Below are positions 44,363 to 52,642 of a DNA stretch of 64,000 bases, piece after piece; position 1 is the stretch's first letter, and each line of letters opens with the position of its first letter. The position numbers and the translations under genes were made by a program. Below the pieces are notes generated by a model. The model was given only the letters and a program-made list of their open reading frames with translations, was not told the DNA's origin and did not search any database. The stretch is from JAWPMV01 sp039819665 (GTDB taxonomy: Bacteria; Bacteroidota; Bacteroidia; J057), in assembly GCA_039819665.1 (NCBI GenBank), contig JBCBRM010000016.1:1-64000 (forward strand). Reading direction: 5' to 3'.

Positions 44363-44527
44363 TTACTTCTGCTTGTGACGTCCTTCGTCACTCACAGACA
44401 ATTTATGACGACCCTTTGCGCGACGCGAAGCCAATACCTTGCGTCCTCCTACAGATTCCATGCGTGCACGAAACCCATGTTTGTTGCGACGCTTACGGTT
44501 ACTTGGTTGATATGTACGTTTACTCAT
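44363..44527 (-). CDS. rpmH: 50S ribosomal protein L34
   Basis: This 54-residue reading frame on the minus strand starts MSKRTYQPSNRKRRNKHGF, continues with ARMESVGGRKVLASRRAKGR and ends HKQK. The arrangement and basic composition are diagnostic of L34; the C-terminal tail (LSVSDEGRHKQK) is slightly longer than the roughly 46 residues of E. coli. It stands before rnpA with ten bases between them. An excellent promoter lies 23 bases upstream. Confidence 0.95.
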   Translation of the reverse strand: MSKRTYQPSNRKRRNKHGFRARMESVGGRKVLASRRAKGRHKLSVSDEGRHKQK

Positions 44528-44549
44528 GATCCTTCAATTTAAGGGTGTG

Positions 44550-44579
44550 CAAAGTTAGGAAAAATGAAGCATTCAGCAA
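44550..44579 (-). promoter_or_regulatory. rpmH-rnpA promoter, Bacteroidota type
   Basis: On the minus strand, TTG (44579-44577), then 19 bases, then TAACTTTG (44557-44550) match the TTG-N19-TAnnTTTG consensus exactly. It lies 23 bases before the rpmH ATG. This site supports the assignment of the host to Bacteroidota. Confidence 0.75.
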
Positions 44580-44663
44580 AACATCTATCGAAAAATAAAC
44601 GAATAAATATCAAGCCTATGTGAACAATCGCTTACTGGAAGATGTTTTGTAATTTTGTAAGAT

Positions 44664-45236
44664 ATGAAAGTAGCCATAATCGTAGGGAGTATTCGGAAAG
44701 GAAGGCAGTCTCACAAGGTGGGTTTGTACCTAAAACAGGTATTGGATGCGATGCCTGGCATTCATTGTGAGTACCTAGATCTGCTGGAATACAAATTACC
44801 GATGCTCACCGAAAGATGGAAAGAACAGGAACCTGTAGATGAGGGCTTACTTTCATTTAGCGACACCTTAAAATCTTCAGATGCCATTATTTTTATTAGC
44901 CCAGAGTACCATGGAAGCTATACTGGTGTACTGAAGAATGCGGTTGATCACTTTTGGCCAGAATTTTATAAAAAGGTAATCGGTGTAGTAGTGACAGGTT
45001 CGGGTAAATTTGGAGGAATAAATGCATCGAGCCAAATGCAGCAACTGATCCTCTCTTTGGGCGCCTATCCCATGCCTCAGAAACTAGTCATTCCTTATAT
45101 TCAGGATACTTTTACGGAGGACGGAACTCTCTTAAAAGATGAAATCAGGCAGCAAAGTATGCGTTTCATTGAGGAATTGGCCTGGTTAGGAAATGCCATC
45201 AAAGCAGCAAAAATTAGCACTCGTCAGGCAAATTAG
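44664..45236 (+). CDS. NADPH-dependent FMN reductase family protein
   Basis: This 190-residue flavodoxin-like protein has the FMN phosphate loop GSIRKGRQSHKVG (Ser-x-Arg-x3-S) and the isoalloxazine loop SPEYHGSYTGVLKNAVDHF. It reduces flavin, quinone or azo substrates with NAD(P)H in the cytoplasm. Length and motifs are standard for the chromate/quinone reductase type. It is divergent from rpmH and stands alone. Confidence 0.9.
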   Translation: MKVAIIVGSIRKGRQSHKVGLYLKQVLDAMPGIHCEYLDLLEYKLPMLTERWKEQEPVDEGLLSFSDTLKSSDAIIFISPEYHGSYTGVLKNAVDHFWPEFYKKVIGVVVTGSGKFGGINASSQMQQLILSLGAYPMPQKLVIPYIQDTFTEDGTLLKDEIRQQSMRFIEELAWLGNAIKAAKISTRQAN

Positions 45237-45349
45237 TCGTAAGATTTCAGCAAATTTTGTGGAAAAAACACTTAGACTTCGGCACGGAGTTTGGAACTTA
45301 TTTGACATAAAGTTCTTGAAATAGCCTGTAATTCCGCAAACCACCGTTG

Positions 45350-46198
45350 ATGAAAAAACTTATACCTATCTCCTCACGGGTAAGACTTCGTGTTATATTC
45401 TTCTATCTTCTCTGTCTTTTTGACGGAACCTACTTCCGTATGGTTTCTGCACGTAATGTCAACAAACGCGAAGGTAAAAGTTTTTCTCCTCAACTCAGTC
45501 TCACTCAACCCATCCGCAAGACCAGCTATTCTGGCAATAAGGTTCACAACCTAAAAATAGCCGCCAGCAATTTCCAATACCTCCTTATTCAGCCAGGAGA
45601 AATTCTTTCTTTTTGGCACATGGTAGGTGCTCCGGTTTCTCAAAGAAATTTCAGGGTAGGCAGAACTATCATTGGAGAAGAATTGAATACAAGCGTTGGA
45701 GGAGGTCTTTGTCAATTAGCCGGCATCTTGTATCATCTTGGATTGCAAGCAGGCTGGGAAATTTTGGAAAGACATGCTCATTCTCTAGATCTATATAATG
45801 ATAAAAACAGATACACCCCTCTTGGAGCAGATGCATCTGTTTGTTATGGTTATAAAGATCTTAGGATGCGCAATACCTGTGGAATCCCGGTGATTCTTCG
45901 TATAGAAATTTCAGATGAGGAGATTAGTGCACATTTCTGTGGCAAACATAAGGTCCCTCAATGCGAGATTGAATTCATCGAAAAGAGAAAAGAGAATTTG
46001 ATCTATGTGAAAACCCTTCGTTTTCATCCTCCAGCTTGGAAAGAAAATCTGGGAGTTTCCTGCTATAAAACCTTTGAGTCAACGGATAGTATGGAGGATA
46101 CGGCCAAACCGGATATTCCAGAGAAATCTCCTCTTTCCAAAGATATTGAACAGCAAGCCCTCAAAGATTGGGCTCGTTCGGAGATATTTAGTCGCTAG
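45350..46198 (+). CDS. VanW family protein
   Basis: The ATG at 45350 gives 282 residues; the TTG just before it is less likely. The VanW core is clear: PGEILSFWHMVGAP, then RVGRTIIGEELNTSVGGGLCQLAGILYHLGL, and HAHSLDLY. The function of VanW is not established; it is an accessory gene in some vancomycin clusters and widespread outside them. No D-Ala-D-Lac or VanS/R genes lie nearby, so resistance is not implied. The N-terminus has a hydrophobic segment. It converges on the MDMPI gene, and the stops overlap by four bases. Confidence 0.85.
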   Translation: MKKLIPISSRVRLRVIFFYLLCLFDGTYFRMVSARNVNKREGKSFSPQLSLTQPIRKTSYSGNKVHNLKIAASNFQYLLIQPGEILSFWHMVGAPVSQRNFRVGRTIIGEELNTSVGGGLCQLAGILYHLGLQAGWEILERHAHSLDLYNDKNRYTPLGADASVCYGYKDLRMRNTCGIPVILRIEISDEEISAHFCGKHKVPQCEIEFIEKRKENLIYVKTLRFHPPAWKENLGVSCYKTFESTDSMEDTAKPDIPEKSPLSKDIEQQALKDWARSEIFSR

Positions 46199-47013
46199 GC
46201 CATTACAGCAATCATATCGAGGATTTTTTCTCCCAATGCAAAATCTCCTATAATCTTTACTTTTTGCTTAGCCTCATCACGGCTAATTCCTTTGGTAAAG
46301 ATTCTCCAGGCAATTTCTTTTGGGATAGAAACCTCCGCATTTATCTGATCCAGATTATCCACCAATTCCCATTTGGGATTGATATAACGGATTCCCCAGT
46401 TCTTTGAGATGTCCGAAACCCGGAATATTATTCCACTGCCTTCATCAGCTACAATATTTCTATAGTGATGAGGAAGTCCTTGAAGAGAGGTATCTAAATA
46501 AGGGAGGTGCCATTTTTCCTCAAGCAGCTCAGCATCATTGCCGACTGCATAACGAATTTGCATCTGGTGATGAAATTTTTCGGTATACTCACGGGCAATG
46601 TGGAACCAGGTTTTAGAACTTGCTTCTCCAGCCCAATCAACGGAGAATATCGCCTGCCCTTCCAAATCCAATTCCTGAAGATGTTGTACATAAAGTGGGA
46701 GATTCTGTTCCAATAACTGGACAAGTATAGCCGGACTAAACCTTCGACTAACTTTTACCCAATCAGCATTCAATTGATTGAGAAAATCTACCAGGTCCTG
46801 ATAATCATTACTTTGAGGAGCAGTATCTCCGAAATATCCATCCCGAGAACTAGAAATTCCTCGTAATGTGCCGTCAAGTATATGACTGGCAACATCTTTG
46901 ACAGACCAGAGGGGGGCAGTTGTGGGTAAGTTCCATTGATCATCCTGCAACTCCCGGAGTACCTCAAGGAGTTTTTGGTCAAGCTCAGGAAATAAATGTA
47001 GGGTGTGTATCAT
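46195..47013 (-). CDS. maleylpyruvate isomerase N-terminal (DinB-like) domain protein
   Basis: This 272-residue protein has a four-helix DinB-like N-terminal domain with WSVKDVASHILDGTLRG, where His acts with later His residues (HIAREYTEKFHHQMQIRYAVG) as in the metal-binding triad of MDMPI/DinB proteins. Such enzymes use mycothiol or another thiol cofactor. Bacteroidota usually make bacillithiol or none, so the cofactor is uncertain. It is divergent from a PadR regulator, and palindromes lie between them. Confidence 0.78.
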   Translation of the reverse strand: MIHTLHLFPELDQKLLEVLRELQDDQWNLPTTAPLWSVKDVASHILDGTLRGISSSRDGYFGDTAPQSNDYQDLVDFLNQLNADWVKVSRRFSPAILVQLLEQNLPLYVQHLQELDLEGQAIFSVDWAGEASSKTWFHIAREYTEKFHHQMQIRYAVGNDAELLEEKWHLPYLDTSLQGLPHHYRNIVADEGSGIIFRVSDISKNWGIRYINPKWELVDNLDQINAEVSIPKEIAWRIFTKGISRDEAKQKVKIIGDFALGEKILDMIAVMA

Positions 47014-47056
47014 GATTTAAGCTTTGGATCAGTGTACGGGTATTCGGTCATACGGT

Positions 47057-47083
47057 TTTTCGCAATTTGTATTTTTGCGAAAA
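47057..47083. promoter_or_regulatory. inverted repeat TTTTCGCAA-N9-TTGCGAAAA
   Basis: TTTTCGCAA at 47057-47065 and TTGCGAAAA at 47075-47083 form a perfect nine-base inverted repeat with a nine-base spacer, in the gap between the divergent MDMPI and PadR genes. It is a candidate operator for PadR or another regulator. Confidence 0.5.
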
Positions 47084-47128
47084 TTATTGACTAAACATTG
47101 AATTTTCAGAATAAACCTATTAAATAGC

Positions 47129-47145
47129 TATTACGAAACGTAATA
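47129..47145. promoter_or_regulatory. palindrome TATTACG-AAA-CGTAATA before padR
   Basis: This 17-base perfect dyad (seven-base arms, three-base centre) ends just before the padR ATG at 47147. The position is that of an autoregulatory operator. It differs from the ATGT-N8-ACAT site of classical PadR. Confidence 0.5.
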
Positions 47146-47146
47146 A

Positions 47147-47689
47147 ATGATTGAAACTGCGATAATTAATCCTACCTACATAGATTATGTAATGCTCGGA
47201 ATCATTCAACAGGAAGCTCGATCGGGCTATGGCATCCTGAAATCCCTTAAAGAGCTCAGGCCAGGGAGTTTCAGCAGTAGCCCCGGAACGATTTATCCTG
47301 CTTTGAAAAGACTGAAAAAGTTTGGTTTGGTCAGGGACAATAGTAGCCCCAATTCTAAAAAGAAGCTGTTTAGTTTGAGTTCCAGAGGACAAGTATTCCT
47401 CATAGCCTGGTTGCTGGATCCGATAAGCATGGAAGATGTAAAAAAACGGAAGGAAGAATTACTTCTGCGTTTTGCATTTATGGATGAATTGGTTAGTCAA
47501 ACTGAGAAAAAGCATTTTCTAAACTCTTTTCAGCTGCGCATCAAATCCTTTATCCAGCAAATGGAAAAAGAACTTTCAAAAGAAGATCCTGAGAAAAACT
47601 CCCATCAGAGATTGATGATCGAGCATCAAATTGCCAGTTACAAAGCTACCTTAAAGTGGACGAAGCATGCTTTGAGGGAGGTGTTGTAA
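47147..47689 (+). CDS. PadR family transcriptional regulator
   Basis: This 180-residue protein has the PadR winged helix in residues about 12-80 (YVMLGIIQQEARSGYGILKSL, SSSPGTIYPALKRLKKFGLV and the wing KKLFSLSSRGQVFL). A C-terminal helical dimerisation domain follows (about 100-175, coiled-coil prone). PadR proteins are ligand- or stress-responsive repressors. It is divergent from the MDMPI gene, and the palindromes in between suggest it controls that gene and itself. It is followed by a repeat element. Confidence 0.88.
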   Translation: MIETAIINPTYIDYVMLGIIQQEARSGYGILKSLKELRPGSFSSSPGTIYPALKRLKKFGLVRDNSSPNSKKKLFSLSSRGQVFLIAWLLDPISMEDVKKRKEELLLRFAFMDELVSQTEKKHFLNSFQLRIKSFIQQMEKELSKEDPEKNSHQRLMIEHQIASYKATLKWTKHALREVL

Positions 47690-47692
47690 AAA

Positions 47693-47750
47693 GGTGTTGG
47701 CGTATTAGCGTTTAGCATTTATCGCTAACAAAGCAATACTTTAACACTTT
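47693..47750. repeat. GTGTTRG-unit inverted repeat, copy 3
   Basis: GGTGTTGGCGTATTAGCG on the left pairs imperfectly with GCTAACA...ACTTTAACAC on the right, with GCTAA/TTAGC at the loop. It fills the gap between the converging PadR and YdeI genes, and overlaps the YdeI stop by two bases. Confidence 0.55.
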
Positions 47751-48306
47751 AACGCAGCAGCGGTATCTTCTCTCCCACTTCTGAGCATTCGATCAAAATC
47801 CCTAATCGCTTTTGTCGGGTTTCCTCCTTTTTTGCCTTCATGATCCAGCGGCTTGTATGCTTTTTATAGGAAGCTGAGCTCTGCTCATAATAGGCCCATG
47901 CGTCTTTATTAGCTTTAATCAGGTCGAGATAGGCTTTATCCAGTTTTATATTTCTTTTCTCAAAGCCATCCTGGGATTTATCCCGCCCTAAAAAAGATTC
48001 AAGACCTGCAGGTTCTAGTAAACCCATATCCATGAGCTGCTGGGCTCGCATTATGTTCTTGCTTGCCCAGCGACTTCCTGGCTTTCGGGGAGTGAATCGA
48101 ATCGCATAGCATTTGAGGTCAATTTTTCGAATTCTACTCTCTGTCCAGCCAAAGCAAAGAGCTTCTTCAACAGCTTCGGCCCAACTGATTTGCTGGATCC
48201 CACTATCTTTGTTGTAGATTCCTACCCAGAGTTCTTTCTTTTCTCTATGGTATTTCTGTAGCCATTGGTGGAGCTCAGCGGTATTTTGGAAGAAAATCGC
48301 TTCCAT
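47749..48306 (-). CDS. YdeI/OmpD-associated family protein
   Basis: The ATG at 48306 gives 185 residues; a TTG three codons earlier is less likely. The N-terminal half has AELHQWLQKYHREKKELWVGIYNKDSG and ISWAEAVEEALCFGWTESRIRKID, the YdeI domain hallmark. The C-terminal RWIMKAKKEETRQKRLGILIECSEVGEKI is the second conserved part. The family is widespread and its function is not settled (linked to bacteriocin and polymyxin tolerance in enterics). No neighbouring gene gives a hint of the pathway. Confidence 0.88.
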   Translation of the reverse strand: MEAIFFQNTAELHQWLQKYHREKKELWVGIYNKDSGIQQISWAEAVEEALCFGWTESRIRKIDLKCYAIRFTPRKPGSRWASKNIMRAQQLMDMGLLEPAGLESFLGRDKSQDGFEKRNIKLDKAYLDLIKANKDAWAYYEQSSASYKKHTSRWIMKAKKEETRQKRLGILIECSEVGEKIPLLR

Positions 48307-48497
48307 AATCAACAAATGATCAAATAGCTAACACAGGATTTTTTAGTTTCAGAAATTTAAATTCAAAAAATTGGAGGAAGAGAAAAAGTCTTAGGCCAAA
48401 GACTGAAACAAAAAGCGATCAGTCAGCAAGACTTGTAAATAAAAGAATCCAATCTGAGAAAAATAGTCTCTTGACATATTCCCGATTAAGGAAAATT

Positions 48498-50327
48498 TTA
48501 ATAGCTCCAGAAAGCAAAGCCCAACAAATCCCAGTAATAGAGATAACCTGAAAGAAATAGTAATGCCAGAGCAAGCATTCCCTGATAACTCCAATTCAAT
48601 CTTTTCATATCCTTTCCGTCTTTAATCCAAAAGAAAAGACCTGCTATAGCAAGTATTGGAAAAAATATAGATGATAGGAAAAGAATAACACTCATAAATT
48701 GGGGCTCATGTAAGTTAGCCTGAGTAGTACCAAAAAGGAAACACAGGATACCCGCAAACAATAAACTGGAGCTAGCACCCAGCAAATATTCGCTACGGAA
48801 GATTTTTGCATCGGTCTTTACCCGATAAATTATCCTGGCTAAAACCACCAATTGAGAAGATAAGGCCAATAAAAGAGCGAAAATCAGGCTTCCCGCGAGG
48901 AGCATCAATGCGGAATATGACGTTTTCTCATAGTAAAAGCCCAAACTTGAATACAAAACTCCCGATTCGTCTTGTGGAAATATCAGATCAAAACCTTCTC
49001 CCCGAGAACTAAAAGAAAAGCGGCCGTCTCCTTTGGGATGTAAGGCTCGCTCGGGCTGACCGCTTCCGGATATAAATAATTGGCCGTCATTTTCTTTAAT
49101 TGTTAAGCCCATGGTAAAATATTCCCCAAAAGGATACAAAAGTTGAACCCTCGGGCTTCCGAAATTATAGTAGCCGGTAAAATGGTGAGGATTGTCCACC
49201 GTCTCAGCTAACTCGTTCTCCGCTGAATCGGAGCGCTTGGCTACATGATCAAATATTTTCGTTTCCAATCCACTCAGACATTTAACGGAGTTGGGGCCGT
49301 TGGTTACCATAAAGATTCCCAAATCTAATTCCTTATGGTAGTAAAAGGCGGCTTTGTAATTGTTGTATGCCCCTCCATGTCCCAGCCAAAGTCTGCCATT
49401 TTGGAAGCTGGGGCGCAATCCCAATCTGAAGCCGTTATGTGTGTCGGAAAAATCAGCAATGCTATGATGTGTTTCCATTTCAGAGAAGCTTTTTGAAGAA
49501 AGAAAATCTTCCTTTTGTTTAAGCATCATCCGCATGAACTTTCCCATTTCCTCTGCAGAACTAAAAACACTCCCAGCTGGCCTTGCAATGATGTGTTTAA
49601 ACTCCTTGACCTTATTGTTAGGTCCATAAGATTTAGCCAGATGCTCAGGATTAAGTTCTTCTTTCAGTAAAGAACTTGCATCCATTTCCATCGGATCAAA
49701 AACCTTTTCTCTCATAAAAGCATCGTATCCTCTGGGCGAAAATTTATCAACGATATAACCTGCCAGGACAAAATTAACATTTGAATAGGCAAAACGGCTC
49801 CCCGGCTTCCATCGAGGAATCATAGAATTAGCTGTTAAGTCTATAGCCTGGTCCAAGTCAAAATTATCATCATGCAAAGGGTAAGTCCAATCTTTGGGAT
49901 GCAGGTCATCAAAGCCAGAGGTATGCTCAAGGAGATGATACAATCTTAATGGATGACTGGAACTCCATTTATTTTTCAGCTCAATTTCTGGAAGAATATC
50001 ACTTAGTTTATCTTCAAGTTCAAACTTCCCTTCCTCTATTAGTTTTAAAACTGCTAAAGTTGTGAATGTCTTCGTAATCGAACCTACCCCAAAAAGAGAT
50101 TGTGCATCAACTTTTCTTTTAGAAGCTAAATCAGCATATCCAAAGTATTGTTGAAAGACAACAGAATCAGAATTTGTAAGCAGCACAGCGGCCCCCACAC
50201 TTTTACTTTCCTGAAAAACCTCTTCCAGTTCCTTTTTCAGCTTATCTTTTTGAGTTAAACTAGGTACCTGGCAACTAATTGATCCTAGAAAAAGAAATGC
50301 CAGAATTAGGCTAATCGAAGATTTCAT
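48498..50327 (-). CDS. serine hydrolase, beta-lactamase family, with C-terminal membrane domain
   Basis: The ATG at 50327 gives a lipobox (LFLGSISC, Cys19) and 609 residues; an upstream in-frame start would bury the signal. Catalytic motifs are SITK (Ser83, Lys86), YSN and HGG. After a beta-rich region (about 360-470), four hydrophobic helices end the chain (about 480-605). The combination of lipobox and multi-helix tail recurs in Bacteroidota serine hydrolases (peptidase or esterase type). The active site faces the periplasm. It is divergent from an ECF sigma gene. Confidence 0.85.
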   Translation of the reverse strand: MKSSISLILAFLFLGSISCQVPSLTQKDKLKKELEEVFQESKSVGAAVLLTNSDSVVFQQYFGYADLASKRKVDAQSLFGVGSITKTFTTLAVLKLIEEGKFELEDKLSDILPEIELKNKWSSSHPLRLYHLLEHTSGFDDLHPKDWTYPLHDDNFDLDQAIDLTANSMIPRWKPGSRFAYSNVNFVLAGYIVDKFSPRGYDAFMREKVFDPMEMDASSLLKEELNPEHLAKSYGPNNKVKEFKHIIARPAGSVFSSAEEMGKFMRMMLKQKEDFLSSKSFSEMETHHSIADFSDTHNGFRLGLRPSFQNGRLWLGHGGAYNNYKAAFYYHKELDLGIFMVTNGPNSVKCLSGLETKIFDHVAKRSDSAENELAETVDNPHHFTGYYNFGSPRVQLLYPFGEYFTMGLTIKENDGQLFISGSGQPERALHPKGDGRFSFSSRGEGFDLIFPQDESGVLYSSLGFYYEKTSYSALMLLAGSLIFALLLALSSQLVVLARIIYRVKTDAKIFRSEYLLGASSSLLFAGILCFLFGTTQANLHEPQFMSVILFLSSIFFPILAIAGLFFWIKDGKDMKRLNWSYQGMLALALLFLSGYLYYWDLLGFAFWSY

Positions 50328-50456
50328 AGCTTTTTTCGTGTGGTATAAATGATTCTGTATCAAAGAGTACGGAAAAAACAATAAGGTTGGTTTTAAAAAA
50401 ATGGGGCTTTTGTAATAAAGGGAAAAAGAATTTAGACTAAACGATAAAAGAATCTT

Positions 50457-50945
50457 TTGAAAACAGATCTACATACACAATTTACCAGGATCTTTCACGA
50501 ACAAAGAGATAAGATCTTCCGTCTTTGCAAGGCTATGGTATATGACTACAGTTATGTAGATGATGTTTTTCAGGAAGCTATGAGCAATGTTTGGAAGAGC
50601 TTAAAAAGCTTCAAGGGAAAATCTAGCATTGATACCTGGGTTTACCGCATAGCAATTAACACCTGCATCACTTTCAATAATCGGCAAAAGAGGCTAACTG
50701 CTCAAAAAGCCGAGATGCAGGAAAATTTCGCTCCGGTCGTTGAGGAAGAAAACGAACAATTGCATCAACTGTATCAAGCAATTAAGCGTTTGAATGCCTC
50801 AGACAGATCGATCATTGGCTTGTATCTGGAGGACTTCTCTTATAAAGAGATCGCTGAAATCCTGGGCATCAGCACTTCCAATGTAGGGGTTCGTTTAAAC
50901 CGAATCAAACAAAAGATTTCGGTCATCATTCATCAAAAAAATTAA
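50457..50945 (+). CDS. ECF-type RNA polymerase sigma factor
   Basis: This 162-residue protein starts at a TTG at 50457 (KTDLHTQFTRIFHEQRDKIFRLCKAM); no ATG suits. Region 2 is YSYVDDVFQEAMSNVWKSLKSF and region 4 is LNASDRSIIGLYLEDFSYKEIAEILGISTSNVGVRLNRIKQKI. It is a short ECF sigma without extensions. The next gene starts four bases after its stop and encodes a small membrane protein, the likely partner. It is divergent from the serine hydrolase at 50327. Confidence 0.88.
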   Translation: MKTDLHTQFTRIFHEQRDKIFRLCKAMVYDYSYVDDVFQEAMSNVWKSLKSFKGKSSIDTWVYRIAINTCITFNNRQKRLTAQKAEMQENFAPVVEEENEQLHQLYQAIKRLNASDRSIIGLYLEDFSYKEIAEILGISTSNVGVRLNRIKQKISVIIHQKN

Positions 50946-50949
50946 GATC

Positions 50950-51531
50950 ATGGATTTAGATCAATTAAAAAATAACTGGCAGGAACAGGAACTCAGGTTG
51001 GAGTCAGAAAACTTAGGTTATGATAAGATTATTGCCTTTGACAAGGGCCTGGAAAAGGAAAATCTTTCTATTTCCATCCTATTTGCTGCTACGATTTTTT
51101 TTGTGGGGGTATTTGTACTTCCCTTGTTAAAATCTACTACGGAACAATTATTAGTAGGGGCTCTCTTTTTCCTGATGGGAATTCAAGGCTTTTTATTTTG
51201 GATGAGAAGTCTGAATGTCAGAAAATCCTTTGGAGAGACTCCCAGAGAATATATTAGGAGTCTTATTAAGAAATTGAAATACAATCTTAGCGTTACTCGA
51301 GTTATTGTCCCTCTTTATGTGGTTCTTCTTGGAACAATTGTCTCCTTATATGCCTATGAACTCTTGTCTTCCTTCGATATTGATATGGTATATATTGTGA
51401 TAGTCATAGTTTTAAGCTGGGCCTATTTTATAGGGATTTTTATTTATGGCTGGCGAAAACAAAGAAAAAAAGATCACAAAATTATTATCCCCATGATTGC
51501 AGAACTGGAAGAAACCTTAAAAAATTATTAG
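50950..51531 (+). CDS. membrane protein coupled to ECF sigma, possible anti-sigma partner
   Basis: This 193-residue protein has a short cytoplasmic N-terminus (MDLDQLKNNWQEQELRLESENL) and helices at about 43-60, 65-83, 119-138 and 143-165. A basic tail follows (WRKQRKKDHK). No zinc-finger or RskA domain is visible. The N-terminal DLDQLKNNW segment resembles the head of small membrane proteins that follow ECF sigma genes in Bacteroidota. Sequestration of the sigma factor is inference from the four-base spacing. A clear terminator follows. Confidence 0.6.
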   Translation: MDLDQLKNNWQEQELRLESENLGYDKIIAFDKGLEKENLSISILFAATIFFVGVFVLPLLKSTTEQLLVGALFFLMGIQGFLFWMRSLNVRKSFGETPREYIRSLIKKLKYNLSVTRVIVPLYVVLLGTIVSLYAYELLSSFDIDMVYIVIVIVLSWAYFIGIFIYGWRKQRKKDHKIIIPMIAELEETLKNY

Positions 51532-51536
51532 GTGAG

Positions 51537-51562
51537 AATGCCCCCTTATGGGGGCATTTTTC
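51537..51562 (+). terminator. Rho-independent terminator after ECF sigma operon
   Basis: AATGCCCCC (51537-51545) and GGGGGCATT (51550-51558) form a nine-base perfect stem with a four-base loop and a T-run. It lies six bases after the stop of the membrane partner. Confidence 0.85.
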
Positions 51563-51596
51563 TCAATTCTACGAACAATATTCATGTGATCACCTT

Positions 51597-52538
51597 CTAA
51601 GAGGCATAGGCAAGAGGAGCTTCCCAAACCACAGCCGCATAGGTCCTAGCTTTCCTCAACACATCATACTCAATCCCCAGAACCTGATGCGCTTCTTTTA
51701 GCCTGGCATTATCAGCTTGTTGGAAATATTTACTCGCCTTGTGGAGTAATTTACTGTCTACCGTTTCCTCGATATAGGGCTTCAAATCCACATGCCCCGC
51801 CCGATGTAAGGTGCTTAAATACTCTTCCACCGTAGAAAGCTTAACCTTCCTTCGTTTAGCGATTTCGTCTGGAGCCATACCTGCCTGATACAAATCTCTT
51901 ACTTTTCGATGGCTAGGATAATATGCCCTAGTATAGATACCGGTTTTGTCATCCAGGGCTTTCTTTTCCATAACTCTACTTATTTCAGCGATTATGAGCA
52001 AGCGAACACTTTCCTCAGCTTCTTCCATTCCTGCAATTTGATTAAGCTCTGACATGGTCTCAGGCAAAATCTTTACAATTTGGCGCATCGTGTGATTGGT
52101 GAAAAGTTCATAGGATTCACAGCTAAATTCTTCAGCTAAATCTTTCCGGACTTTTCGAAGCTGGATAGAAAGCTCATATTGATACCAGGATTGTCTTACC
52201 TCGGAAGCGTCTACTTCCATTTCTTCAGGATTTGTCAACCAGTTTTCTCCCTTTTCCGTGATAGACAGGCTTCCAAATTGTGGATCTTGAACTTCCAGCA
52301 TTTCGACTTTGATCAGATACTCGATGACGCCTATCACTCTCCCGAAAAAGACATCCTCCAGACTACCGAAAGTCTCCAGGTCTTCGTGATTGATATTCCG
52401 CAAAGGAAAACGTTTATCACCAGTTACAATTCGCTGTACATAGTCAGGGGCAAAAGATTTTTCTAGTAGCAATACGGTTTTCAGTATTTGCACCGCCTCC
52501 TCATGAATCTGTGTTTTTGTGATTCTTTGCTTTTTCAT
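51597..52538 (-). CDS. RecQ C-terminal-like protein (RQC-HRDC-HTH), no helicase; paralog B
   Basis: This 313-residue protein aligns end to end with the gene at 52643. Residues about 10-100 are an RQC-type winged helix (YVQRIVTG, DLETFGSLED, FGSLSITEKGENWL). About 115-190 is a degenerate HRDC (LRKVRKDLAEEF, TNHTMRQIVKILPETMSELNQIAG). In it the HRDC-typical G-F-G-x-x-K loop is replaced by GMEEAEE. About 205-255 is an HTH (DLYQAGMAPDEIAKRRKVKLSTVEEYLSTLH) like the one ending some RecQ proteins. No DEAD/DEAH helicase lobes or zinc cysteines are encoded. DNA binding is likely; its role is unknown. It is the second gene of a tandem pair. Confidence 0.8.
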   Translation of the reverse strand: MKKQRITKTQIHEEAVQILKTVLLLEKSFAPDYVQRIVTGDKRFPLRNINHEDLETFGSLEDVFFGRVIGVIEYLIKVEMLEVQDPQFGSLSITEKGENWLTNPEEMEVDASEVRQSWYQYELSIQLRKVRKDLAEEFSCESYELFTNHTMRQIVKILPETMSELNQIAGMEEAEESVRLLIIAEISRVMEKKALDDKTGIYTRAYYPSHRKVRDLYQAGMAPDEIAKRRKVKLSTVEEYLSTLHRAGHVDLKPYIEETVDSKLLHKASKYFQQADNARLKEAHQVLGIEYDVLRKARTYAAVVWEAPLAYAS

Positions 52539-52582
52539 TGTGTTTATGGTTATAAGTTGGAAATAGTATAATTCTAAGTTTT

Positions 52583-52635
52583 GTGGTGTTGTGGTGTTGT
52601 GATTGGAAAATAAACCACAACACTAAAACACTACC
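52583..52635. repeat. GTGTTGTG-unit inverted repeat, copy 4
   Basis: GTGGTGTTGTGGTGTTGTG at 52583-52601 pairs with CCACAACACTAAAACACTACC at 52615-52635, leaving a 13-base loop. It separates the tandem RecQ-tail paralogs, being downstream of one and upstream of the other. Confidence 0.65.
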
Positions 52636-52642
52636 GAACTCT

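Noticed and set aside
44297..44542. Open frame on the + strand across rpmH
   Set aside because: It is the antisense reading of L34, which is unmistakable on the minus strand.
44550..44657. TAATTTTG at 44650-44657 as the FMN reductase promoter
   Set aside because: It ends only six bases before the ATG, so transcription would start inside the gene. The adjacent rpmH promoter on the minus strand is the valid one.
45350..46198. Vancomycin resistance cluster suggested by VanW
   Set aside because: No D-Ala-D-Lac ligase, VanX or two-component genes lie nearby, and the host appears Gram-negative.
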